From Thermoleophilaceae bacterium (GTDB taxonomy: Bacteria > Actinomycetota > Thermoleophilia > Solirubrobacterales > Thermoleophilaceae), in assembly GCA_025937135.1 (NCBI GenBank), contig JAICRZ010000007.1, positions 1 to 39,651 of the forward strand: 39,651 bases of DNA. The letters are read 5' to 3'. The notes beneath the pieces are model-generated. The model was given only the letters and a program-made list of their open reading frames with translations. It was not told the origin of the DNA and ran no database searches. Positions 32,279 through 39,651 of this stretch are shown here, in pieces (position 1 is the stretch's first letter; every line of letters starts with the position of its first letter). The translations under genes and the position numbers were made by a program.

Positions 32279-33766
32279 TTGTCGACGGATCAGACACGGC
32301 TGCCGGTTGGCGGCGCCACGACGGCCCTACGCCCCCGGCGCTTCGGCTGGTTTCGCGCAGCGCAGCGCGTCCCGGAGATTCCAGAGGGTCGCCCCACGCC
32401 GGCGAACCTCCGGCGCGACTCGGTCTACCGGCGGCTGCTCCTCGGCGCCGACGTTCTCTGCGCCGCGGCCGCGGTCGCGATCCTCGCGTGGCTGACCGGC
32501 GCGACGCTCACGGTGCTCGCGTTCGCCGCAGTCCCGTTCGTGGCGCTCGTGAGCAAGGCGATCGGCCTCTACGACCGCGACGAGAATCTCCTGCGCAAGA
32601 CGACGCTCGACGAGGTGCCGGCGCTGTTCCAGGTGTCCACCTTCTACGCGCTGGCCGCCTGGCTCGGCTCCGACGTCGTGATAAAGAGCGACCTCACGCG
32701 GGCCCAGGTGCTGTGGCTCTGGGTGCTCCTGTTCGTGTCGATGACCGTCGCGCGCGTCACCGCCCGGCGTGCGGCACACGTGCTGACCGAGCCTGAGCGC
32801 TGCCTCGTGGTGGGAGATCCGGCCAGCGCCGCGCGCGTCAACCGCAAGATCGAGCACGAGCCCTCGCTCAAGGCGCACGTGGTCGGCTGGGTGCCCTGGG
32901 AGCCGGCGCGCGCGCGTGCAAGCGACCCACCGCTGTTGAGCGGCCTCGGCATGCTCGGCCTGACGATCGCCGAGCACGACATCGACCGCGTCGTGATCGC
33001 TCCCGGCTCACGCGACCCGAGCGACGTCCTCGACACGATCCGCCTGGTCAAGTCGCTCGGCGTGAAGGTGAGCATCCTGCCCGGCCTGCTCGAGGCGGTC
33101 GGCTCGTCGGTGGAGTTCGACGACGTCGAGGGACTCGTCATGCTGGGGCTGCGGACGCGCGACCTCACCGCGTCATCGCACGTGATGAAGCGCGCGCTGG
33201 ACATAAGCGCCGCCACGGTCGCCGGGGTGCTGTTCCTGCCGCTGATCGCGGTGGTGGCCGTGGCCATCAGGCTCGACACACCCGGCCCCGTGCTGTTTCG
33301 CCAGGTGCGCATCGGTCGCGGCGGCAAGCGCTTCACGATGCTCAAGTTCCGCACGATGCACGACGGCGCCGACGAGCTCAAGGGGCAGCTGCTCGAGCTG
33401 AACGACGCCGCTTCGCTCTTCAAGATCAAGAACGACCCGCGCATCACGCGCGTCGGCAGGATGCTGCGCCGGCTCTCGCTCGACGAGCTGCCGCAGCTCC
33501 TGAACGTGCTGCGCGGGGACATGAGCCTGGTGGGACCGCGCCCGCTCGTCCCCGAGGAGGACGCGCAGGTCGTGGGCTGGCGGCGGCTCCGGTCGCACGT
33601 GACACCCGGCATGACCGGGCTCTGGCAGATCCTCGACTCGACGCGGATAACGCTCGAGGAGATGGTGACGATCGACCACCTCTACGCGGCCAACTGGTCT
33701 CTGTGGCTCGACGTGAAGGTGCTGCTCAGGACGATCCCCTATGCCCTCACGCGCCGCGGCCTGTAG
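32279..33766 (+). CDS. Initiating sugar-phosphate transferase (WbaP/polyprenyl glycosylphosphotransferase)
   Basis: A 495-residue polyprenyl-phosphate hexose-1-phosphate transferase. Several hydrophobic segments (about 50-160) are followed by a nucleotide-binding-like middle domain (CLVVGDPASAARVNRKI). The catalytic bacterial sugar transferase domain (from about 300) has KRALDISAATVAGVLFLPLI, MLKFRTMHDGADELKG, LSLDELPQLLNVLRGDMSLV and GPRPL. It transfers a sugar phosphate to undecaprenyl phosphate, the first committed step of repeat-unit assembly. The TTG start has a strong GAGGGGG ribosome-binding site. It is the only such initiating enzyme in the window, so it probably primes the whole pathway. 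The downstream propeller gene starts inside its end. Confidence 0.92.
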   Translation: MSTDQTRLPVGGATTALRPRRFGWFRAAQRVPEIPEGRPTPANLRRDSVYRRLLLGADVLCAAAAVAILAWLTGATLTVLAFAAVPFVALVSKAIGLYDRDENLLRKTTLDEVPALFQVSTFYALAAWLGSDVVIKSDLTRAQVLWLWVLLFVSMTVARVTARRAAHVLTEPERCLVVGDPASAARVNRKIEHEPSLKAHVVGWVPWEPARARASDPPLLSGLGMLGLTIAEHDIDRVVIAPGSRDPSDVLDTIRLVKSLGVKVSILPGLLEAVGSSVEFDDVEGLVMLGLRTRDLTASSHVMKRALDISAATVAGVLFLPLIAVVAVAIRLDTPGPVLFRQVRIGRGGKRFTMLKFRTMHDGADELKGQLLELNDAASLFKIKNDPRITRVGRMLRRLSLDELPQLLNVLRGDMSLVGPRPLVPEEDAQVVGWRRLRSHVTPGMTGLWQILDSTRITLEEMVTIDHLYAANWSLWLDVKVLLRTIPYALTRRGL

Positions 33767-35942
33767 AACTATCGCCGTTGTGGGGGCGGTCCTCGCGCTC
33801 GCGCTCCCCGCGGTCGCGTCCGCGTCGCTCACGACGGCGGCCAACGGGCCGGAGCGCACGGGCTGGTATCCGGACGCGCCCCAGCTCAGCCCGTCCAGCG
33901 TCGCGGCCGGCCAGGTGCACCAGGCGTTCTCGGCCTCGGTCCAGGGGCAGGTCTACGCGCAGCCGCTGGTCGCGAACGGAACCCTGCTCGTGGCCACGCA
34001 GGACAACTGGATCTACGGGCTCGACCCGAACACCGGCGCGCAGAAGTGGGCTCGGCAGCTGGGCTCGTTCTATGACATCGCGAACGACTCCACCATCTCG
34101 TCGACGACCTGCCCGGACATCCAGCCGCACGTCGGGATCACCAGCACGCCGGTGATCGACAGCGCGACCAACACGGCCTACCTGTTCGCGAAGAACCCCG
34201 GAGGGTCGGACGACGGGTACCAGTACAACTTCCACGCGATCGATCTGAGCACGGGGCAGGACCGGTTCCCGCCGACGGCCATCTCCGGCCAGCAGGCTGA
34301 CAACACGAGCACCCACTTCCACGCGCATTACCAGCTTCAGCGGCCCGGGTTGCTGCTGATGAACGGAGTCGTGTATGCCGCATTCGGAGCGCACTGTGAC
34401 GTCGACCCTTCGCAGGGCTGGATCGTCGGGGTCTCGACCAGCGGTCAGCTGAAGACAAAGTGGACCACGCGCTCCAACGACCCCGGCACGGCGGAGGAAG
34501 ACAGCGGCGGCGGGATCTGGCAGGACGGCGGCGGGATCGTGTCCGACGGCTCCGGCCAGATCCTGGTCGCCACCGGCAGCAACAACGACGGCGGGGTTCC
34601 CGGCGGCGGCGCGGTGAGCTGCACTCAGCCGTGCGACCAGGATCCCCACTCCGGTGCGATCAACGGCAAGAGCCAGCCGCTGCCGAGCAACCTCGGTGAA
34701 TCGGTGGTCCGGCTTCAGGTGCAGCCCGACGGCACGCTGCGACCGGCGGATTTCTTCTCGCCGCACGACGCCTGGTACTGGGACATGCCGGACCAGGACA
34801 CGGACATGAACTCGGGCGGACCGGTTGCGCTCCCGGACTCGTTCGGCACCAGCGCCCATCCGCACCTGTTCGTGAACGGTGGGAAGAGCGGCGACGTCTT
34901 CCTCCTTGACCGGGACAACCTCGGTGGATTCGCGGGATCCAGCTACCCGTTCACCCCTCCGAACGACAACGTGATCCAACGGCAGGGCACCGCCACGTGG
35001 CCGTACGGCCCGATCGTCAGCCGCTTCGCGGTATGGCCGGGCGACGGCGGCTATCTCTACAGCGTCACCGGCTGGTGGGGCGGCACGAAGAACGGCGAGT
35101 TCGGCAGCGGCGGGCCGCTGAACGTGTACAAGCGCGTGGTCGACGGCAGCGGCAACCCGCAGCTCCAGCTCGTCTCGACCACGCCGTCCACGAACACGCC
35201 GGGGCAGAACATGGGCTACGGGTCGAGCGGGATGTCGATCAGCTCGAACGGCACCGCCGGCGGCTCCGCCGTGGCCTGGATGGTGTGGCAGGCCAACAGC
35301 AGCGGCACCGGCGCCGAGCTGCGCGCCTACGACGCGGTGCCGCAGAACGGTCAGATGCAGCTCCTGTGGAGCACGCCGATCGGGCAGGGCTCGAAGTTCA
35401 ACCCGCCGGCGATATCGGACAACCACGTCTACGTCGGCACGCGCGACGGGCATGTGCTCGGCTTCGCAGAACCCGACCCGCCCCCTTCAACCTCCCCGAC
35501 GGAGCCCGCCGGCCCGGGTATCTCGCTCACCTCACTGAAGATCTCGCCGCACCGGTTCGCGCCCGCGACGAAGGTCACCGAGACGCGCAACGGCCGCAAG
35601 CGCACACGGCGGGTCGGCGGTGCGACGGTGCGCTTCACGAGCAGCGCCGCCGGGATCGTGGAGCTACGCGTCGAGCGCCGTACCACGGGCCGGCGCGCGG
35701 GCAGGCGCTGCGTGCGGCTCACCCGCCACAACAGGCGCAGGAAGCACTGCACACTGTGGCGCACCCGCCCGGGCACGATCCGCGTGAACGCGCGGGCGGG
35801 CGCAAACAGGGTGGCGTTCACGGGCCGCCTGCGCGGTCGCAAGCTGGCCCTCGGGAGCTACCGCCTGGTCGTGCGGCCGGCGGGGGCGCAGACCGCCAAG
35901 CGCACATCGTTCCGCATCGTGAAGCTCAAGCGGCGCGGCTGA
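33741..35942 (+). CDS. Secreted beta-propeller (PQQ-like repeat) protein with basic C-terminal domain
   Basis: A 733-residue exported protein. A signal peptide (about 10-29) leads into PQQ/BamB-like propeller blades, recognisable as repeats of strand-turn units such as LLVATQDNWIYGLDPNTGAQ and NHVYVGTRDGHVLGFAE. After a Pro/Ser/Thr linker (about 575-590) an immunoglobulin-like C-terminal domain contains Arg-rich strands and the segment RRCVRLTRHNRRRKHC, a type of tail I associate with Thermoleophilia secreted proteins. The function is unknown; it could bind glycan or act as a secreted assembly factor, and quinone-enzyme activity is not evident. The ATG overlaps the WbaP-like gene by 26 bases. 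The stop abuts the convergent TetR stop (TGATCA). Confidence 0.8.
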   Translation: MPSRAAACRTIAVVGAVLALALPAVASASLTTAANGPERTGWYPDAPQLSPSSVAAGQVHQAFSASVQGQVYAQPLVANGTLLVATQDNWIYGLDPNTGAQKWARQLGSFYDIANDSTISSTTCPDIQPHVGITSTPVIDSATNTAYLFAKNPGGSDDGYQYNFHAIDLSTGQDRFPPTAISGQQADNTSTHFHAHYQLQRPGLLLMNGVVYAAFGAHCDVDPSQGWIVGVSTSGQLKTKWTTRSNDPGTAEEDSGGGIWQDGGGIVSDGSGQILVATGSNNDGGVPGGGAVSCTQPCDQDPHSGAINGKSQPLPSNLGESVVRLQVQPDGTLRPADFFSPHDAWYWDMPDQDTDMNSGGPVALPDSFGTSAHPHLFVNGGKSGDVFLLDRDNLGGFAGSSYPFTPPNDNVIQRQGTATWPYGPIVSRFAVWPGDGGYLYSVTGWWGGTKNGEFGSGGPLNVYKRVVDGSGNPQLQLVSTTPSTNTPGQNMGYGSSGMSISSNGTAGGSAVAWMVWQANSSGTGAELRAYDAVPQNGQMQLLWSTPIGQGSKFNPPAISDNHVYVGTRDGHVLGFAEPDPPPSTSPTEPAGPGISLTSLKISPHRFAPATKVTETRNGRKRTRRVGGATVRFTSSAAGIVELRVERRTTGRRAGRRCVRLTRHNRRRKHCTLWRTRPGTIRVNARAGANRVAFTGRLRGRKLALGSYRLVVRPAGAQTAKRTSFRIVKLKRRG

Positions 35943-36536
35943 TCAGCCCTCGGGGCGGTAGCGCAGGCCGTCGAGCGCAACGCGGAGGATGTGATCGACC
36001 TGGCTCGGGTCGCCCGCGGGGATCTTCGCGATTCCCATCACCATCTGGATGACCTCGGCGATGGTCACGTCCGGGCGGACGGCGCCGGCCTCCTGCGCGC
36101 GCTTGAGCAGCGGCTCGCCGGCCTCGAAGAGTGAGGTGCGACAGGTCTGGAAGAGGGTCGCGTCGCGGTCCATGTAATTGAGCAGCTCACCCGCCAGCGC
36201 GCGCTTGGTCGAGACGTAGGCGATGAAGCGCTCGAACCAGCTGTTGAGCGCCTCCCACGCGTCGGCGCCGTCGAGCTCCGCGGCCGAGCGGCAGACCTCC
36301 TCGACCTCGTCGACGTAGAGAGCCTCCAGCAGCGCCTGGCGATTCGGGAAGTGGCGGTAGAGCGTGCCGATCCCGACGCCGGCGCGACGGGCGATCTCCT
36401 CGAGCGAGGTCGACTCGCCACCTTCTGCGAACGCCTCCCGTGCGGCCGCCAGCACCTTCTCGTAGTTGCGCCGCGCGTCCGCGCGCTTGGGGCGCGCGAT
36501 CAGTTCCTGCGTGGACGGCGTTTCGAGCGTGCTCAT
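35943..36536 (-). CDS. TetR-family transcriptional repressor
   Basis: A 197-residue regulator. The N-terminal helix-turn-helix (AAREAFAEGGESTSLEEIAR, then RAGVGIGTLYRHFPNRQALL) is classic TetR. The C-terminal ligand domain (FERFIAYVSTKRALAGELLN) resembles the SACE_7040-like type. It is divergent from an MFS exporter and most likely represses it until a ligand binds. The ATG at 36536 has AGGGA 6 bases upstream; an in-frame start 24 bases earlier has less support. Three matching palindromes lie in the shared intergenic region. Confidence 0.93.
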   Translation of the reverse strand: MSTLETPSTQELIARPKRADARRNYEKVLAAAREAFAEGGESTSLEEIARRAGVGIGTLYRHFPNRQALLEALYVDEVEEVCRSAAELDGADAWEALNSWFERFIAYVSTKRALAGELLNYMDRDATLFQTCRTSLFEAGEPLLKRAQEAGAVRPDVTIAEVIQMVMGIAKIPAGDPSQVDHILRVALDGLRYRPEG

Positions 36537-36553
36537 GCGATCCCTTGAAACCC

Positions 36554-36582
36554 TTGACAACCGGAGGGGTCCTCCGTATAGT
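36554..36582 (+). promoter_or_regulatory. Near-consensus sigma-70 promoter of the MFS exporter
   Basis: TTGACA (36554-36559), a 17-bp spacer and TATAGT (36577-36582) read towards the exporter gene, giving a leader of about 70 bases. It is the strongest promoter visible in the window. The first operator palindrome fills most of the spacer. Confidence 0.85.
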
Positions 36583-36620
36583 TCCGGAGGTCACCTCCAC
36601 TTATTTCGGAGGTGCCCTCC
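36562..36620. promoter_or_regulatory. Three tandem TetR-type operators, GGAGGNNNCCTCC
   Basis: Palindromes lie at 36563-36575 (extends to 15 bp with outer C/G), 36586-36598 (six-base arms, GGAGGTCACCTCC) and 36608-36620. Centres are 23 and 22 bases apart, about two helical turns, so dimers would sit on the same DNA face. Site 1 occupies the -35/-10 spacer, site 2 covers the expected start of transcription, and site 3 is in the leader. The sites are direct observation; binding by the adjacent TetR protein is inference. Confidence 0.82.
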
Positions 36621-36659
36621 AGTTTAGCCCGGATCCAACGCCTCGACAACGGAAGCCAC

Positions 36660-38141
36660 ATGAGCCTCACCTCCCTCTCACTCCCCCAGATGAGCGACGA
36701 CCGCCGCCGCTGGGCGTCGCTGATGGTCGTCTGCCTCGCGCAGCTGATGATCGTGCTCGACGTGACGATCGTGAACGTCGCGCTCCCTTCGATCCAGCAT
36801 GACCTCGGCTTCAGCCAGGCGAGCCTGACGTGGGTCGTCAACGCCTTCCTCGTCACGTTCGGCAGCCTGCTCCTGCTCGCGGGTCGGCTCGGCGACCTGG
36901 CCGGCCGCAAGCGGGTGTTCCTCGCGGGCGTCGTGACCTTCACCGGCGCATCCCTCCTCTGCGGCGTCGCCGCGTCCGAGGGGATGCTGATCGCTGCCCG
37001 CTTCCTCCAGGGCATCGGCGCCGCCGCGCAGGCCTCGGTGATCCTGGCGATCATCGTCACCGAGTTCCCCGGGGCAGCCGAGCGCGCGCGGGCGATGAGC
37101 GCCTACGTCTTCGTGTCGGTCGCCGGCGGCTCGCTCGGGCTCCTGGCGGGCGGGCTCCTCACCGAGGCCCTGAGCTGGCACTGGGTCTTCTTCGTCAACC
37201 TCCCGATCGGGCTCGCCACCCTCGCTCTCGGCCAGGCGCTGATCCGTGCCGACAGAGGGCTCGGGTTCGAGCACGGCGTCGACTGGTTCGGATCGCTGCT
37301 CGTCACGGCCTCGCTGATGAGCGCCATCTACGCGGTCGTGCAGGTCCCGACGCATGGCTGGACGTCCGCTCCGGTCCTCGAGATCGGCGCGCTCGCGGTG
37401 CTGCTGATGGCAGCGTTCCTCACCCTCGAGGCTCGGATCGCGAACCCGATCATGCCGCTGCGCGTCCTTCGCCTGCCCGGGCTCGTCAACGCCAGCCTCG
37501 TGCGCGGCTTCCTGGTCACGGGCATGTACTCGACGTTCTTCCTGGGAACGCTCTACCTGGAGCAGGTCCGCCACTACAGCGCGCTCCAGACCGGCGCGGC
37601 GTTCCTGCCGTGGACCCTCACCGTGGCCGTCCTCTCGCAGGGCATCACGGCGCGGCTGGTCGCGCGGTTCGGCACGCTCCCGGTGCTGACCACCGGCATG
37701 GGGAGCGCGATCGCCGGCCTCGTCCTGTTCAGCACCGTCGGCCCGGACACGACCTTCTTCCCGACGGTCTTCTTCGCCTCCTTCGCGATCGGGTTCGGCA
37801 TCGGCAACGCGTTCATGCCGCTGCTGACCCTCGCGATGGCCGACGTCCCGGCAGCGGACGCCGGGCTCGGCTCGGGCATCACGAACGTCTCCCAACAGAT
37901 CAGCGGCGCGATCGGCCTGGCGGTGCTCAGCACTCTGGCCGCCGACCACACCAAGGGGCTGCTCGCCGAGCACCACACGTTCACGAGCTCCCTGATCGAC
38001 GGCTACCAGCTCGCGTTCCTCGCGGGCGCGGCAGCCATCGCGACCGGGATCGCGCTCGCGGTCGCACTCCTGCGGCCGCGCGCGCCGCGCGTCGCCGACG
38101 CAGCCCCCATCACCCTCGAAATGGAGCGACAGGCAGCATGA
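36660..38141 (+). CDS. DHA2-family MFS drug exporter (EmrB/QacA type)
   Basis: A 493-residue membrane protein with about 14 transmembrane segments. Motif A-like GRLGDLAGRKRVFL, motif D1-like LDVTIVNVALPSIQHDLGFS and motif C-like SLGLLAGGLLTEALSWHWVF place it in the H+-antiporter DHA2 family, which exports toxic lipophilic compounds. The ATG at 36660 has GGAAG 5 bases upstream. It is controlled by the near-consensus promoter with three operators and the divergent TetR gene. A 56-aa ORF overlaps its stop as ATGA. The substrate is unknown. Confidence 0.93.
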   Translation: MSLTSLSLPQMSDDRRRWASLMVVCLAQLMIVLDVTIVNVALPSIQHDLGFSQASLTWVVNAFLVTFGSLLLLAGRLGDLAGRKRVFLAGVVTFTGASLLCGVAASEGMLIAARFLQGIGAAAQASVILAIIVTEFPGAAERARAMSAYVFVSVAGGSLGLLAGGLLTEALSWHWVFFVNLPIGLATLALGQALIRADRGLGFEHGVDWFGSLLVTASLMSAIYAVVQVPTHGWTSAPVLEIGALAVLLMAAFLTLEARIANPIMPLRVLRLPGLVNASLVRGFLVTGMYSTFFLGTLYLEQVRHYSALQTGAAFLPWTLTVAVLSQGITARLVARFGTLPVLTTGMGSAIAGLVLFSTVGPDTTFFPTVFFASFAIGFGIGNAFMPLLTLAMADVPAADAGLGSGITNVSQQISGAIGLAVLSTLAADHTKGLLAEHHTFTSSLIDGYQLAFLAGAAAIATGIALAVALLRPRAPRVADAAPITLEMERQAA

Positions 38142-38308
38142 CCCACGCCAACCACCCCCGCACGCGGCGCGCGCCGACATCGACCGACGCGCGCCGCCGC
38201 CACGCCGCGAGCTTCTCCGATGCGGTCGTGGCCGCCTACATCCACGAGATCTCCGCACGCCATCGCCCGCCGCGACCGATCAGACCGGCTGACGCGCGGC
38301 GGCGGTGA
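38138..38308 (+). CDS. 56-aa basic protein coupled to the MFS exporter
   Basis: The ATG overlaps the exporter stop as ATGA, implying translational coupling. The protein is Arg/His-rich at both ends (RTRRAPTSTDARRRHAASFS; RHRPPRPIRPADARRR) around a single predicted helix, SDAVVAAYIHEISARH. There is no signal or membrane segment. I do not recognise a family, though the helix sequence is ordered and unlike a random tail. A role in exporter regulation or assembly is possible from position only. Confidence 0.6.
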   Translation: MTHANHPRTRRAPTSTDARRRHAASFSDAVVAAYIHEISARHRPPRPIRPADARRR

Positions 38309-38357
38309 GCGCCGCACACACCTGCGCTTCATCTTCGGCCTCTAGCTTGCGCTCGCC

Positions 38358-39527
38358 GTGCGCCTCCGACGCCGCCTGTACCCGCTCGCCGCCGTAGCGC
38401 CGCTGGCACTCGTGGCAGCCGCCTTCCTCTTCGCGCGGCCGCACTCGAGCCCGCATCGCGTGGAGGCCGTGCGCACGCCGCCGCGGCTGGTGGACGCGGC
38501 GGCCACGCAGTCGAAGTGGCTCCGGGCCGCCGAGACCGCCTACGACCGCAGCCGCGCGTGGTGGGACCCGCAGCGCGGCTGGTACCTGAAGTTCCTGCCG
38601 GGCCACGGCGACCACCGGCTCGTGACGCTATGGAACGTCGTGCATCTGTTCAGCGCCACGAGCGCGATCGCGATCGCCGACCGCACCCCCGCCCACGTGG
38701 CCGCGGCGCGATCGTTCGCGAACGCTGTCGAGCGCTACTGGAACCCGAAGCTGCGCCCGGTGCCCGGCTACGGCCCGCTGCCGGGCGACCTGCGCCCACG
38801 CGCGCGCACGTGGTACGACGACGACGCGTGGCTGGGCGTGGCCTTCTTCGACGCGTTTCGCGCCACCGGCGACCACCGCTACCTGCGCGACGCCGACCGC
38901 GCGCTCACGTTCGTGAACTCCGGCTGGGATCCGCGGCGGGGCGGCATCTACTGGGACAACCGCCGCACGTTCAAGTCGAGCGAGAGCCTGGCGGGCGCGA
39001 CGCTGACGGCGGCGTCGCTCTACGGGCAGACGCACAGTGCGCGCTACCTCGCGCTCGCGCAGCGCTACATCGGCTGGGCGAACAGGAACATCAGAGGGAG
39101 CAACGGCCTCTACGGCGCGCGCTCGACGCCCGCGCGGCCGATGCCCTACGTGGAGGGACCGATGGCGGAAGCGATGATCCGCCTCTGCCACTCGACCGGG
39201 CGAAAGTCCTACTGCGGCGCCGGCGAGCAGCTGATGCAGCGCGCGGCCACCGCCTTCCCCACGCTCACGATGGGCCCGCAGTTCGACTCGATCTACATCC
39301 GCTCGGTGCTCGAGATCTACCGCCTCGACCAGAACGCGCACTGGTACGCGATCGCGCAGCGTGCGGGCAACGACGTGCTGGCGAACGCCGCGGCGCCGGA
39401 CGGCCTGCTGCTGCGCACGTGGCAGGGCGGGTCCGCGAACACGGCCGGTCAGCCGCCCGGCCGCCTGCAGATCCACGGCGCGTCGACGAGCGTGCTGGCG
39501 TGGCTCGCGGCGGCGAGCCACGCCTGA
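38358..39527 (+). CDS. Secreted glycoside hydrolase, GH76-like (alpha-1,6-mannanase type)
   Basis: A 389-residue protein with a signal peptide or anchor (about 7-26) and an (alpha/alpha)6-barrel hydrolase domain. The GH76 active-site aspartate pair is seen in WYDDDAWLG (152-160), with supporting motifs YWDNRRTFKSSES and NGLYGARS. GH76 enzymes cleave alpha-1,6-mannan backbones; this one may process the strain's own mannan-like polymer or a foreign one. The GTG start lies 9 bases after TAGCTT, a possible -10 with no Shine-Dalgarno sequence. It is separated from the 56-aa ORF by 49 bases. Confidence 0.83.
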   Translation: MRLRRRLYPLAAVAPLALVAAAFLFARPHSSPHRVEAVRTPPRLVDAAATQSKWLRAAETAYDRSRAWWDPQRGWYLKFLPGHGDHRLVTLWNVVHLFSATSAIAIADRTPAHVAAARSFANAVERYWNPKLRPVPGYGPLPGDLRPRARTWYDDDAWLGVAFFDAFRATGDHRYLRDADRALTFVNSGWDPRRGGIYWDNRRTFKSSESLAGATLTAASLYGQTHSARYLALAQRYIGWANRNIRGSNGLYGARSTPARPMPYVEGPMAEAMIRLCHSTGRKSYCGAGEQLMQRAATAFPTLTMGPQFDSIYIRSVLEIYRLDQNAHWYAIAQRAGNDVLANAAAPDGLLLRTWQGGSANTAGQPPGRLQIHGASTSVLAWLAAASHA

Positions 39528-39532
39528 GCGCG

Positions 39533-39651
39533 CTAGCGGTGGCGGAGCTGCCTCAGCACGATCGCGGCGAAGCGCCTGTAGCCGGACGACCTCAGGTGGA
39601 TGTCCGGCACCTGGCAGTACCAGCCGAGCCGGCAGATGTTCGCCACCGCCA
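39533..39651 (-). CDS. SGNH/GDSL-type hydrolase, C-terminal end
   Basis: Only the last 38 codons are in the window; the gene continues past base 39651. The translation ends with NICRLGWYCQVPDIHLRSSG and YRRFAAIV. The D-I-H triad element followed by an S/A-G-Y motif is the C-terminal block of secreted SGNH hydrolases (esterases or deacetylases), and the two cysteines ahead of it fit a secreted form. A glycan O-deacetylase or lipase role would suit the setting. The gene is convergent with the GH76-like gene, with only 5 bases between stops. Confidence 0.65.
   Translation of the reverse strand, partial: AVANICRLGWYCQVPDIHLRSSGYRRFAAIVLRQLRHR

Noticed and set aside
1-39651. CRISPR array, tRNA or rRNA genes, insertion sequences
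   Set aside because: No regularly spaced repeats, cloverleaf-like gene ends, rRNA signatures or transposase-like frames were recognised by eye.

Overview
The window is a high-GC actinobacterial chromosome segment. It reads most like Thermoleophilia (Solirubrobacterales or a relative). This placement is an inference from four things: the very GC-rich third positions, frequent GTG and TTG starts, apparent leaderless promoters, and secreted proteins with Arg/Cys-rich basic modules. No rRNA, tRNA, CRISPR array or insertion sequence was seen.

Left flank (1-5252). The 3' end of a B12-dependent ribonucleotide reductase gene is followed by a hipBA-type toxin-antitoxin pair. That pair has visibly lower GC and is flanked by a short near-direct repeat. 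A hairpin terminator then separates it from a convergent housekeeping-type sigma-70 gene. After a 344-bp gap come a STAS-domain protein and an FkbM-type methyltransferase.

Polysaccharide region (5379-35942). A 778-aa coiled-coil protein with a C-terminal zinc ribbon and a small membrane protein lead into a Wzz/Wzc-type chain-length kinase, a GT4 glycosyltransferase and a Wzy-type polymerase. Two GH39/PslG-like secreted glycoside hydrolase paralogues lie on the other strand. A tightly coupled plus-strand operon (15089-22329) encodes a sugar epimerase/dehydratase, an asparagine-synthetase-like protein, two tandem DegT/DnrJ aminotransferases, a GT2 and a GT4. A convergent minus-strand operon (28983-22248) encodes four glycosyltransferases, a nucleotidyltransferase and a Wzx-type flippase. 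It is divergent from a second Wzy-type polymerase with a TPR-like tail. Next come an IPFTG-anchored small protein divergent from an ECF sigma factor, a WbaP-type initiating sugar-phosphate transferase, and a secreted beta-propeller protein. Together these supply most steps of a Wzx/Wzy polysaccharide pathway: lipid-linked initiation, nucleotide-sugar modification, chain assembly, flipping, polymerisation, length control and trimming.

Right flank (35943-39651). A TetR repressor and a divergent DHA2-family MFS exporter share an intergenic region with a near-consensus promoter overlaid by three palindromes. A 56-aa coupled ORF follows the exporter. Then come a GH76-like glycoside hydrolase and the 3' end of an SGNH-type hydrolase.

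Most notable signals: a recurring promoter architecture across the polysaccharide genes (T[TG]GCGC or TTGACA, 18-bp spacer, -10 hexamer, usually 5 nt to the start codon); the triple GGAGGNNNCCTCC operator; hendecad repeats in the coiled-coil protein; a (C-x11-C-x9)3 basic repeat in one hydrolase; and an asparagine-synthetase-like enzyme lacking the glutaminase cysteine.
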